64,000 nt of DNA from Methyloceanibacter caenitepidi (GTDB taxonomy: Bacteria; Pseudomonadota; Alphaproteobacteria; Rhizobiales; Methyloligellaceae): contig NZ_AP014648.1 in assembly GCF_000828475.1 (NCBI RefSeq), positions 1,116,001 to 1,180,000 of the forward strand, written 5' to 3'. Position 1 is the first letter of the stretch; each line of letters opens with the position of its first letter. Made by a program: the position numbers and the translations under genes. This document shows, piece after piece, positions 49,301 through 57,737 of the stretch. The notes beneath the pieces were generated by a model. That model did not search any database, was not told where the DNA came from, and saw nothing but the letters and a program-made list of their open reading frames with translations.

Positions 49301-50081
49301 AAAAATTCGCTTCCGGGACTGCGTGGCGCAGCCGCGCAAGATCATATCTTCGCCGACGTGGTCGGGTCTTGAGTCGGAGATCGTTTGCTACAACGCGGGC
49401 TACACCAATGTCCATGAGCTGATCCCGTGGCGGACACTCACCGGCCGCCAGCAGCTCTATCAGGACCACCTTTGGATGAGGGCCTTCGGCGAGGGCTTCT
49501 GCGTCTACCGTCCGCCAATCGACACGAAGACGGTGAAACCGGTTGTCGATCGCAAACCGAACGGCAACAAAACCGTCGTGCTGAACTTCATTACGCCCCA
49601 CCAGAAATGGGGCATCCACTCCACGTATACAGACAATCTCCTGATGCTGACGCTTTCGCGCGGCGGTCCAATCGTATGGATCAGCGAGGTCGATGCCGCC
49701 AAAGCGGGCATTGTCGACAACGATTGGATCGAGGCCTTCAACACGAACGGCGCGCTCGTCGCCCGCGCTGTCGTTTCCCAGCGCGTCAAGGAAGGCATGT
49801 GCATGATGTATCACGCGCAGGAGAAGATCGTGAACGTTCCGGGTTCCGAGCAGACCGGTCAGCGCGGCGGCATCCACAACTCGGTGACGCGCACCGTGGT
49901 GAAGCCGACACACATGATCGGCGGTTATGCCCAGCAATCCTACGGTTTCAATTACTACGGCACCGTCGGGTCTAACCGCGACGAGTTCGTCATTATACGC
50001 AAGATGGCTGATGTCGACTGGCTGGAGCGTCCGGCCGCGGACCAGGCTTCCGACAGCGCTAACCTGGAGGCCGCAGAATGA
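46329..50081 (+). CDS. narG: Respiratory nitrate reductase alpha subunit
   Basis: NarG is the catalytic molybdenum subunit that reduces nitrate to nitrite on the cytoplasmic side of the inner membrane. The 1250-residue protein is full length. The N-terminal iron-sulfur site is His50, Cys54, Cys58 and Cys93 (HGANCTGSC and RGCSRG). The segment [20 protein letters not shown] contains Asp218, matching the molybdenum ligand of E. coli NarG. GGGGAGGAAACGC precedes the ATG. The stop overlaps narH (ATGA), beginning a fully overlapping narGHJI run. Confidence 0.98.
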   Translation: [1250 protein letters not shown]

Positions 50082-51598
50082 AGATCCGTGCTCAAATCGC
50101 GATGGTGCTGAATCTCGACAAGTGCATCGGGTGTCACACGTGTTCGGTCACGTGCAAGAACGTGTGGACCAGCCGCGAAGGCATGGAATACGCCTGGTTC
50201 AACAACGTCGAGACCAAGCCGGGCATTGGCTACCCCAAGGAGTGGGAGAACCAGGACCGCTGGAACGGAGGCTGGCGGCGCAAACGCAACGGCCAGATCG
50301 AGCCCCGCATCGGCTCGAAGTGGCGCGTGCTCGCGAACATCTTCGCCAATCCAGACCTGCCGGAGATCGACGACTATTACGAGCCGTTTACCTTCGACTA
50401 CGAGCACCTGCAAAAGGCGCCTGAAATGCAGGCCATGCCGACCGCGCGCCCCCGGTCTCTCGTTAGCGGCGAGCGGATGGAGAAGATCAAGTGGGGCCCG
50501 AACTGGGAGGAGATCCTCGGCGGCGAGTTCGAGCAGCGCTCGGCCGATGTCAATTTCGAGGGCGTGCAGAAGGAGATCTACGGGCAGTTCGAGAACACCT
50601 TCATGATGTACCTGCCCAGGCTGTGCGAGCATTGCCTCAACCCGGCCTGCGTCGCCGCGTGCCCGTCCGGCGCAATCTATAAGCGCGAGGAGGACGGCAT
50701 CGTCCTCATCGATCAGGACAAGTGCCGCGGCTGGCGCATGTGCGTGTCGGGCTGTCCGTACAAGAAGATCTACTACAACTGGTCGAGCGGTAAGTCGGAG
50801 AAATGCATCTTCTGCTACCCGCGCATCGAGGCCGGGCTCACCACCGTCTGTTCCGAGACCTGCGTCGGCCGCATCCGCTATCTCGGCGTCGTGCTCTACG
50901 ACGCGGATCGCATCGAAGAAGCCGCCAGCGCCGCCGACGAGCAGGATCTGTACGAAGCGCAGCTCTCGATCTTTCTGGATCCCAACGATCCCGAGGTCAT
51001 CGCGCAAGCGCAGGCCGACGGCGTGCCGCATAATTGGCTCGAAGCCGCAGTCCACTCACCGGTGTGGAAGATGGCGATGGATTGGAAAGTGGCTTTCCCG
51101 CTCCATCCGGAATACCGCACGCTGCCGATGGTTTGGTACGTGCCACCGCTGTCGCCGATCAACGCGGCGGTGGAGGCGGGCAAGATCGGACATGACGGCG
51201 AGATGCCCGATGTCCGCAGTCTACGGATTCCGCTCAAATATCTCGCCAATCTGCTGACGGCCGGAAAAGAGGAGCCAGTGGCGACGGCGCTTGAGCGCAT
51301 GCTCGCCATGCGCGCCTATATGCGGGCGAAGACCGTGGATGGCGTGATCGACGAGAGCATTCCCCGCCGGGTCGGTCTCGAGACGGACGCGATGGACGAC
51401 ATGTACCAGACGATGGCGATCGCGAACTACGAGGATCGCTTCGTCATTCCCACGGCTCATCGCGAGCTTACCGAGGACGCCTACGATATTCGCGGCGGTT
51501 GCGGGTTTTCCTTCGGCAATGGTTGCTCGGGCGGAACGTCGGAGCCCAACCTGTTCGGCACGCCGAAGAAGCACAGGACTCCCCTGGAGGTTGGCTAA
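50078..51598 (+). CDS. narH: Respiratory nitrate reductase beta subunit
   Basis: NarH passes electrons from NarI to NarG through four iron-sulfur clusters. The 506-residue protein has the cysteine sets CIGCHTCSVTC, CEHCLNPACVAACPSG, CRGWRMCVSGCPYKK, and CIFCYP...CSETCVGR. The tryptophan in CRGWRMC replaces a cysteine, as expected for the 3Fe-4S cluster. It overlaps both neighbours (ATGA with narG, TAATG with narJ). Confidence 0.98.
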   Translation: MKIRAQIAMVLNLDKCIGCHTCSVTCKNVWTSREGMEYAWFNNVETKPGIGYPKEWENQDRWNGGWRRKRNGQIEPRIGSKWRVLANIFANPDLPEIDDYYEPFTFDYEHLQKAPEMQAMPTARPRSLVSGERMEKIKWGPNWEEILGGEFEQRSADVNFEGVQKEIYGQFENTFMMYLPRLCEHCLNPACVAACPSGAIYKREEDGIVLIDQDKCRGWRMCVSGCPYKKIYYNWSSGKSEKCIFCYPRIEAGLTTVCSETCVGRIRYLGVVLYDADRIEEAASAADEQDLYEAQLSIFLDPNDPEVIAQAQADGVPHNWLEAAVHSPVWKMAMDWKVAFPLHPEYRTLPMVWYVPPLSPINAAVEAGKIGHDGEMPDVRSLRIPLKYLANLLTAGKEEPVATALERMLAMRAYMRAKTVDGVIDESIPRRVGLETDAMDDMYQTMAIANYEDRFVIPTAHRELTEDAYDIRGGCGFSFGNGCSGGTSEPNLFGTPKKHRTPLEVG

Positions 51599-52308
51599 TG
51601 ACGAAAACCCTCAAGGTCTTGTCGGCCCTGCTTGGCTATCCCGAAGCGGCCCTTGTCGATGCGGCGCCCGAACTGAGAATGGCTCTCGACGAAGAGAACC
51701 TTCTGCCGCCCGAGAGCCGGCCTTTGCTTGACGCACTGATCGAGGAGATGGCGACAGGCGACCTCTACGACCTGCAGGAGCGCTACGTCGAACTGTTCGA
51801 TCGTACGCGGTCCTTGTCGTTACACCTTTTCGAGCATGTCCATGGTGAAAGTCGCGACCGCGGCCAAGCGATGATCGACCTCAAGGCCCAGTACGAACAG
51901 AGTGGGCTGACGCTCAGCGCGAGTGAGCTTCCGGACTACCTGCCGGCATTTCTCGAATTTCTGTCGACGCTGCCATTGCCTGACGCCCTGCAGATGCTGG
52001 GGCAGACAACGCATATTCTGAACGCGCTTGCCGAGCGTCTGCATAAACGGGACGCGCCGTACGAGGCCGTGTTCCGGGCGCTGGCGGCGCTCGCCACGCC
52101 GGCCCCCGAAACGGCGGATATAGAAGTGGTGCCCGAAGGTCCCGACGCCGATCCGAACGATTTCGCCGCGCTCGATGCTCAGTGGGAGGAGGAGGCGGTG
52201 ACCTTTGGCCCCGACGCCGGACCGAGTTGCAAGGACCGTCTCGTGGCGCAAATCCGCGCCGGCCGGCGCCCGGTTGCCGACATGCCGATGAAGGGAGAAG
52301 CGCCGTGA
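51598..52308 (+). CDS. narJ: Nitrate reductase assembly chaperone
   Basis: NarJ binds NarG and guides molybdenum cofactor insertion; it is not part of the final enzyme. The 236-residue protein has the family N-terminus KVLSALLGYPEAALVDAAPE and the segment RTRSLSLHLFEHVHGESRDR. The ATG shares a base with the narH stop. The C-terminal acidic region is longer than in some homologues. Its stop overlaps narI (GTGA). Confidence 0.96.
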   Translation: MTKTLKVLSALLGYPEAALVDAAPELRMALDEENLLPPESRPLLDALIEEMATGDLYDLQERYVELFDRTRSLSLHLFEHVHGESRDRGQAMIDLKAQYEQSGLTLSASELPDYLPAFLEFLSTLPLPDALQMLGQTTHILNALAERLHKRDAPYEAVFRALAALATPAPETADIEVVPEGPDADPNDFAALDAQWEEEAVTFGPDAGPSCKDRLVAQIRAGRRPVADMPMKGEAP

Positions 52309-53051
52309 ACGCCACCATCAATCAGCTTCTCTTTGGGTGGTACCCGTATCTTTGCATTACAATCTTTCTGATTGGCAGCCTGGTGCGCTTCGACCGCGAG
52401 CAATACACATGGCGGTCGGGATCGAGCCAGCTCCTGCGGCGCAAGCAGCTCGCCTGGGGCTCGAACCTTTTTCATGTTGGTATTCTCGTCATCTTCCTCG
52501 GCCACTTGGTTGGCCTGCTGACGCCCATAGCCGTGTTCGACTTTCTCGGCATCTCTCACGGCTTCAAGCAGATGATGGCCATCGTGGTGGGCGGTATCTC
52601 GGGCATCGCCTGCTTTATCGGGCTGACGCTGCTTGTGCACCGGCGCCTGTTTGACGCACGCATCCGCAACACCTCTTCCTTTGGCGATATAGCAATTCTC
52701 TTGTTGCTCTACGTTCAGCTGATCTTAGGTTTGGCCACCATTTCGATCTCGCTGGAGCATTTGGATGGCGGGGAGATGCTGAAGTTCATGACCTGGGCAC
52801 AAGGGATCATGACGCTGCAGCCTGACGTGGCGGCGCTGGTCGCCGACGTCAATCCCATCTTCAAGCTGCATCTGTTTCTCGGCATGACAATCTTCCTGGT
52901 CTTTCCATTCACGCGCCTCGTCCATATCTGGAGCGCGCCGGTCTGGTATCTTGGGCGGCGCGGCTATCAGGTGGTTCGCACCCGTGAGCAGGGCAGGCGA
53001 CACGGGATGTCACCGCCCCGCCCCGGCGATCGACCCATGCCGGCGGAGTGA
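52305..53051 (+). CDS. narI: Respiratory nitrate reductase gamma subunit (cytochrome b)
   Basis: NarI is the haem b membrane subunit that oxidises quinol. The 248-residue protein has five membrane segments and four haem-ligand histidines (His57, His67, His189, His207), matching E. coli H56, H66, H187 and H205. The frame is open upstream, but the family start is the GTG at 52305, coupled to the narJ stop. Its own stop overlaps the following parvulin gene. Confidence 0.97.
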   Translation: MNATINQLLFGWYPYLCITIFLIGSLVRFDREQYTWRSGSSQLLRRKQLAWGSNLFHVGILVIFLGHLVGLLTPIAVFDFLGISHGFKQMMAIVVGGISGIACFIGLTLLVHRRLFDARIRNTSSFGDIAILLLLYVQLILGLATISISLEHLDGGEMLKFMTWAQGIMTLQPDVAALVADVNPIFKLHLFLGMTIFLVFPFTRLVHIWSAPVWYLGRRGYQVVRTREQGRRHGMSPPRPGDRPMPAE

Positions 53052-53890
53052 GTACAGTGACGTGCGCCGCCCATACGCTCCCGGAGCGCAGTCCCGTCAG
53101 TGTCAATGGCGTGGAGATTCCGCACGACGCCATCGCCCGCGAAGCGCAGCACCATCCGGCGTTCAAACCGATCGAGGCGTGGCAGGCGGCAGCGCATGCG
53201 CTCGTAGTCCGCGAACTGTTGCTCCAGGAGGCGCGCCGCCTCGGCATTGCGGCGACGCCCCGCACGGACACGAGCGGACGCCGCGAGGCCGAGGAAGAGG
53301 CCCTTGTCCGAGAGTTGATCGAGAGCGAGGTCGCGACACCGGAACCGGACGAAACAAGCTGCAGGCGCTACTACGAGCACAACAGGCGCCGCTTTCACTC
53401 GGAACCGATCTACGAGGCCGCGCACATTCTATTTCCAGCACGAGAGGACAGCGCGGAAGACTTCGCGGCGGCCCTACGCGCGGCCAACCTCGTCCTTGAA
53501 GAGTTGCAGGCCCAGCCTGCCCGGTTCGGCGACTTGGCGCGGGCTCACTCGGCCTGCCCGTCGGCGGCCCAAGGCGGAAATCTCGGTCAAATAACAGCCG
53601 GTCAGACCACAACGGAATTCGAGGAGGCCCTCGTTGAGTTGGCCCCTGGCGCGATCAGCCAGAAGCCCGTGAAGACCCGTTACGGGGTCCACATTATCCG
53701 CCTGGATCGCCGGATCGAAGGACAGGAACTGCCGTTCGAACTGGTCTCCGACCGAATCGCGGACTATCTCCGGGAGAGCGTCGTCCGTCGAGCGGCTGCC
53801 CAATTTATCGCCCGCCTAGTTTCGAAGGCGGAGATCGCGGGTGTCATTCTCGCCGGTGCCGAAGCCCATCAGGTCAGCACGAGCGGGTAA
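53048..53890 (+). CDS. Parvulin-type peptidyl-prolyl isomerase of the nar operon
   Basis: A 280-residue protein without a signal peptide. An N-terminal helical region (VNGVEIPHDAIAREAQHHPA; VVRELLLQEARRLGI) precedes a PpiC/parvulin domain at about 115-230 (AAHILFPARE; SACPSAAQGGNLGQI; KTRYGVHIIRLDRRIEGQ). It resembles NifM-like isomerases. The GTG start overlaps the narI stop. A cytoplasmic role in folding NarGHI is the obvious inference; parvulins recur at this place in nar operons. Confidence 0.88.
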   Translation: MSTVTCAAHTLPERSPVSVNGVEIPHDAIAREAQHHPAFKPIEAWQAAAHALVVRELLLQEARRLGIAATPRTDTSGRREAEEEALVRELIESEVATPEPDETSCRRYYEHNRRRFHSEPIYEAAHILFPAREDSAEDFAAALRAANLVLEELQAQPARFGDLARAHSACPSAAQGGNLGQITAGQTTTEFEEALVELAPGAISQKPVKTRYGVHIIRLDRRIEGQELPFELVSDRIADYLRESVVRRAAAQFIARLVSKAEIAGVILAGAEAHQVSTSG

Positions 53891-54010
53891 GAGTCTGCCG
53901 GAGCCGCTGCCTGGGCCGGTTTGCCGCTGGCCCTGGGACGGTAGACGTTTGACCTTTCGGCACGGCGGTCGCTACCCTATGGGGCCACCTAGCAGAAAGG
54001 CCCCGGCGGG

Positions 54011-54718
54011 ATGACGAAATTGGACCGTAGCCTGATCCAGGCCTTGCCGGTTTTTGCCGAAATGGATGTGGGCGAGCTGGACGATGTTATCGCCCGTGCC
54101 AAGGCGCAGCGCATCCCGAAAGGAACGGCGGTGTTCCGGCAGGGCGAGCCGACCAAGTCCTTCTTCGTGTTACTGCACGGCCGGCTCAAAGTGGTGAAGG
54201 TCACCCCCAGCGGACAACAGGTCCTCATCCGCTTCGTCAATCCCGGCGACATCTACGGCATTGCCAAGGCGCTGAGCCGGGAGGATTACCCGGCGACGGC
54301 GACGGCTGTCATCGACAGCGTCACCCTCGTCTGGCCGAGCGATATTTGGGACGAGTTCATGACGTCTCATCCGTCCATGTCGTTGAACGTCATGCGGATG
54401 ATGGGGGACCGGCTCCAGGAAGCCCATACCAGGGTCAAGGAACTGTCGACCGAGGAGGTGGAACGGCGTGTGGCCCACACATTGTTGCGGCTCATCGCCC
54501 AGTCCGGCCGTAGCACGGAGGAGGGCGTCATGATTGATTTCCCCATCACCCAACAGGATCTTGCCCAGGCGTCCGGAACGACGTTCCACAGCGTCAGCCG
54601 GATTCTCAGCGGGTGGGAAAGCGAGGGCCTTGTCACGATCGGGCGCCGAAAAGTCGTTGTCAGCGATGTCGAAGGCCTGTCGCACTTGGCCGAGCAGGCC
54701 CCTAGCGGCAAAGAGTAG
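54011..54718 (+). CDS. Crp/Fnr family regulator, cysteine-free
   Basis: A 235-residue regulator with a cyclic-nucleotide-binding-type sensor (about 15-120; FRQGEPTKSFFVLLHGRLKV) and a C-terminal winged helix (TQQDLAQASGTTFHSVSRIL). The protein contains no cysteine, so it cannot carry the oxygen-sensing 4Fe-4S cluster of FNR. A DNR/NnrR/NarR-like role, sensing nitric oxide or nitrate, fits the setting between narGHJI and nnrS. The start is the ATG at 54011 with CGGCGGG upstream. Confidence 0.87.
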   Translation: MTKLDRSLIQALPVFAEMDVGELDDVIARAKAQRIPKGTAVFRQGEPTKSFFVLLHGRLKVVKVTPSGQQVLIRFVNPGDIYGIAKALSREDYPATATAVIDSVTLVWPSDIWDEFMTSHPSMSLNVMRMMGDRLQEAHTRVKELSTEEVERRVAHTLLRLIAQSGRSTEEGVMIDFPITQQDLAQASGTTFHSVSRILSGWESEGLVTIGRRKVVVSDVEGLSHLAEQAPSGKE

Positions 54719-54827
54719 GTGGCGAATCCTTGCACCTGAAACCGAGCTTGCGTTGAAGCAAGTTTGGCGACCCGCTCCGCCGCTACTATCCGTCCGTTTG
54801 AACCGGGAGGATGGAGTCCCACGGACG

Positions 54828-56015
54828 ATGCAGCGGAGACTCGAGCGGGATAGCGCTTTCGCGCTTTTTACCTATGGTTTCCGGCCATTCTTCCTGGGGT
54901 CGGCGTTTTGGGCGGTCGTCGCCGTGGCTCTGTGGATCGGCGCGCTTGCCGGACTGTGGACCTTGGGCCAGGGCTACGGTGCTCTGGCATGGCACGCCCA
55001 TGAGATGATCTTTGGCTATACGGGTGCGGTCGTTGCGGGATTTCTCCTAACAGCTGTCCCCAATTGGACAGGCCGTCTCCCGGTCGCGGGCTGGCGGTTG
55101 GCTCTGATATTCACGCTGTGGGGCGTGGCGCGCCTAGCGTTCCTTGTAACTGGGACCATCGGCCCGCTCCCGGCCGTCGTGCTCGATAGCTTGTTCTTGC
55201 CGTGTCTCTTGGTGTTGATGGCGCGTGAGGTTGTTGTCGGGCGCAATTGGCGTAATCTCAAGCCGCTCATCCTTGTCACGTTTCTCGCGGCGGCAGATAT
55301 AGCGTTTCACGCAGAGGTCTTGACCTCAGGAAGCGCCAACTATGGGAGCCGGGTCGGGATTGCGGCCCTCATCGGACTAATCATGCTGATCGGCGGGCGC
55401 GTCGTTCCCAGCTTTACGCACACCTGGTTGATGCGAAACAAAGCCAAGCGCCTCCCGGTCTCGTTCGACCGTTTCGATGTGGTGACACTGCTCGCTTCGG
55501 CTGCCGCCCTCATCTCGTGGATTGTCGTTCCGCGAGCCGCCGGGACCGGCGTCTTGTTCCTGGGGGCCGCGCTCCTGCATTGTGTACGCCTATGGCGTTG
55601 GACCGGCCTGCAGACTTGGCGCGAGCCGCTCGTCTTTGTTCTCCACCTCGGCTACGCGTTCGTTCCGCTCGGTTTTTTTCTAGGGGCGATCGCGGTGCTC
55701 GTCCCGAACAGCTTTGCCGGCACTGAACCGCTTCACGCATGGACCGTGGGCGCCATCGGACTGATGACCCTTGCCATCATGACTCGTGCATCACGTGGTC
55801 ACACTGGACGGCCTCTTAGCGCTTCGGCCCTCACGATCCTCATGTATAGCGCCGTCGTGGCGGCGGCGCTGCTGCGCATCGGCGCCGGGCTCGTTCCGGA
55901 AGTCCACGGGCCGTTGGTGACGGCTGCGGGTATAGCCTGGATCGCCGCCTTCATGCTCTTTGTTCTCGAATATGGGCCAATGCTGCTCGGGCGGCGTGTG
56001 GAGCATGCCGGCTAG
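54828..56015 (+). CDS. nnrS: NnrS family membrane protein
   Basis: NnrS is a haem- and copper-containing membrane protein that protects against nitric oxide and related stress. The 395-residue protein has about 12 membrane segments and family histidines in WHAHEMIFGYTGA and SFTHTWLMRN, plus LNRPLSAS-like HTGRPLSASALTILMY. The start at ATG 54828 matches the family N-terminus (FALFTYGFRPFF). A GGGAGG lies 18 bases ahead, farther than usual. Its position after a Crp/Fnr regulator is typical of denitrification regulons. Confidence 0.93.
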   Translation: MQRRLERDSAFALFTYGFRPFFLGSAFWAVVAVALWIGALAGLWTLGQGYGALAWHAHEMIFGYTGAVVAGFLLTAVPNWTGRLPVAGWRLALIFTLWGVARLAFLVTGTIGPLPAVVLDSLFLPCLLVLMAREVVVGRNWRNLKPLILVTFLAAADIAFHAEVLTSGSANYGSRVGIAALIGLIMLIGGRVVPSFTHTWLMRNKAKRLPVSFDRFDVVTLLASAAALISWIVVPRAAGTGVLFLGAALLHCVRLWRWTGLQTWREPLVFVLHLGYAFVPLGFFLGAIAVLVPNSFAGTEPLHAWTVGAIGLMTLAIMTRASRGHTGRPLSASALTILMYSAVVAAALLRIGAGLVPEVHGPLVTAAGIAWIAAFMLFVLEYGPMLLGRRVEHAG

Positions 56016-56132
56016 GCGGGAAGCCAACAACTTTCGGCCGCGAGTTTGTCGCGGAGCAACGACCCGGAGCGGCGGAGCTGCTTTTAAGGGACCGCGCTCA
56101 ATAGCCGCGTATGCGGAACAAGGAGGTGCGTG

Positions 56133-56405
56133 ATGCCAAACTCGAGGTTGTTGTGGGCCACCAAGGAGGAGCTAAGTCAACGGTACGCCTTGATGGATCA
56201 GATGATGGAGGCGCAAGGGGTCGATGTCCTTGCGGCGATACGCGTGGATGGCGGGCTTGCCTTTATCGAGGCACGCGCCAAGTGCCGCTACTGTCAGCAT
56301 GCTGGGGTATGCCGCCGCTGGCTGCTCGGTGACGGGGGAAGAAGGGCCGCGGATTTCTGTCCCAATGTCGCGTTCTTCCGGTCTTGCCCTAGACTCGACA
56401 GCTGA
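56133..56405 (+). CDS. DUF6455 small cysteine protein
   Basis: A 90-residue protein. Cysteines 51, 54, 60 and 76 form a C-x2-C-x5-C-x15-C set (KCRYCQHAGVC...FCPN), and a fifth lies at 85. The layout matches DUF6455, found with NnrS and nitrogen-oxide genes in alphaproteobacteria. A metal or Fe-S site is plausible. AAGGAGG at 56120-56126 fixes the ATG at 56133. It ends 18 bases from the convergent porin gene. Confidence 0.75.
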   Translation: MPNSRLLWATKEELSQRYALMDQMMEAQGVDVLAAIRVDGGLAFIEARAKCRYCQHAGVCRRWLLGDGGRRAADFCPNVAFFRSCPRLDS

Positions 56406-56423
56406 GGGCGCGCGTGCTCGGCA

Positions 56424-57737
56424 CTAGTACTGATATCCAAGTCCGAAGATGACCTTCTGAGTGTCGACGAAGTAGTCGTCCGCTTGGTAGTTGGCATATT
56501 TGGCTTGCGCATAGAAACCGTCGCGCAAGGGCAGGTAGGAGTAGAAGTCGAACTCCGAGCCGTAGTCCAGGTTCTGCACCGCGGAGCGGAACTCGTGGTA
56601 TTGGGCCAGGAGCAGCAGCCCGCCAAAATAGCTGAACGGGCCGCCGATGTTCGTCGGCACCTTGTACTTCGCCTGCGCGTAGAAGTCCTGCAGGCCCGTG
56701 GGCGGGATGACCAGGAAGACGTCGGCGAAGCCGTTGAAGACATGTCCCGTGGCAAGGGGCGTCTGAAACGCAGCGACGCCATTGTCGCTGCCCAGCAGCT
56801 CATAGACGAGCGTGCCGGTGAACCCGGCTTTGCTTAGACCCTGCTCGACGCGCACATAGTCCGCATCGTAGTCGACCGGGGCATCCCCGTAGCTGATCTG
56901 GTGCGCATACTCGAAGCGATAGTGGTAGTCGATGCCTCCGGTCAGCCCCTGCTTACCCTTGAGAAAACCGCCGAAGCTTGCGTTGGAAAGCGGGTCGAGG
57001 TCGTAGAGATCCGTCAAATACGTGTAGGCCGTGAGCTTGCCGATTGAGAGCTCGTCGCTCTCGGCATGGATCAGATGCACGTTCGAATTGATGTTTCCGG
57101 CCGGCGAACGGTCGCTGAAGATGCGGTTGACATTGCCGATATAGGCGTAGAGCAGCTCCACCCCGGGGAGCGCCGTGATGGTCGCCTTGGCACCATCGAA
57201 GGTCTGGTCGTTCTGACGCCAAGCCACCGAGCCGACATAGCGGAGATTGTCAAGGTTCTCCAAATAGCGGCCGCCGAGCAGCACCACGCCCGGAATGTTG
57301 TACGACTCTAGATAAGCCTGATCGACTTCCGCGGACTCGACGTCCGCCACGACCGGATACTGGGTGCGGCCGTTGATCGTGTTGTTGAAATCGTTGGGTC
57401 CAAGCTCGAGTACGAACTCTCCCTCGACGCCCGCCCGGAAACCATGGAAGAAGCCGGACTCGATGCCGGTCTTGTTGCGGATTGTCGAGGCGCGCGCGTT
57501 CTTTGGCTTGTTGCCCTGGTCCACATACTCGTAACGATACCGGGTGTCGGTCCAGAACCTAGCGTTCAAAAAGCCCTCGTGCGGCGGCTGGTAGCGCGTC
57601 GGCGCCCCTTGTTGCGGATTGTAGGTTGCCTCCTGGGCAAACGCCGTAGCGCCGAACGCGACGACGGATGCAAGTAGTACGCATGGTCCGGCCACGAAAT
57701 ACCGTACTCTCGGCCGATGATCCGAGGGCGCCTTCAC
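56424..57737 (-). CDS. Alginate-export-like outer-membrane porin
   Basis: A 437-residue protein with a signal peptide (ending GATAFAQ) and a mature beta-barrel of aromatic strands (YRYEYVDQGN; GVEGEFVLEL; LLGGRYLENLDN; FYAQAKYKVPTN). It ends in the aromatic motif FGLGYQY. It resembles the alginate-export (AlgE-like) porin family. The frame is open further upstream, but a GTG at 57737 overlaps the narK stop (GTGA). Co-transcription with narK suggests it carries nitrate or nitrite across the outer membrane (inference). Confidence 0.75.
   Translation of the reverse strand: MKAPSDHRPRVRYFVAGPCVLLASVVAFGATAFAQEATYNPQQGAPTRYQPPHEGFLNARFWTDTRYRYEYVDQGNKPKNARASTIRNKTGIESGFFHGFRAGVEGEFVLELGPNDFNNTINGRTQYPVVADVESAEVDQAYLESYNIPGVVLLGGRYLENLDNLRYVGSVAWRQNDQTFDGAKATITALPGVELLYAYIGNVNRIFSDRSPAGNINSNVHLIHAESDELSIGKLTAYTYLTDLYDLDPLSNASFGGFLKGKQGLTGGIDYHYRFEYAHQISYGDAPVDYDADYVRVEQGLSKAGFTGTLVYELLGSDNGVAAFQTPLATGHVFNGFADVFLVIPPTGLQDFYAQAKYKVPTNIGGPFSYFGGLLLLAQYHEFRSAVQNLDYGSEFDFYSYLPLRDGFYAQAKYANYQADDYFVDTQKVIFGLGYQY

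Noticed and set aside
48507..49937. A 476-codon minus-strand frame opposite narG
   Set aside because: Shadow of a highly conserved gene; no ribosome site or domain.
54011..54718. Oxygen-sensing FNR
   Set aside because: The protein has no cysteine, so no 4Fe-4S cluster can form.
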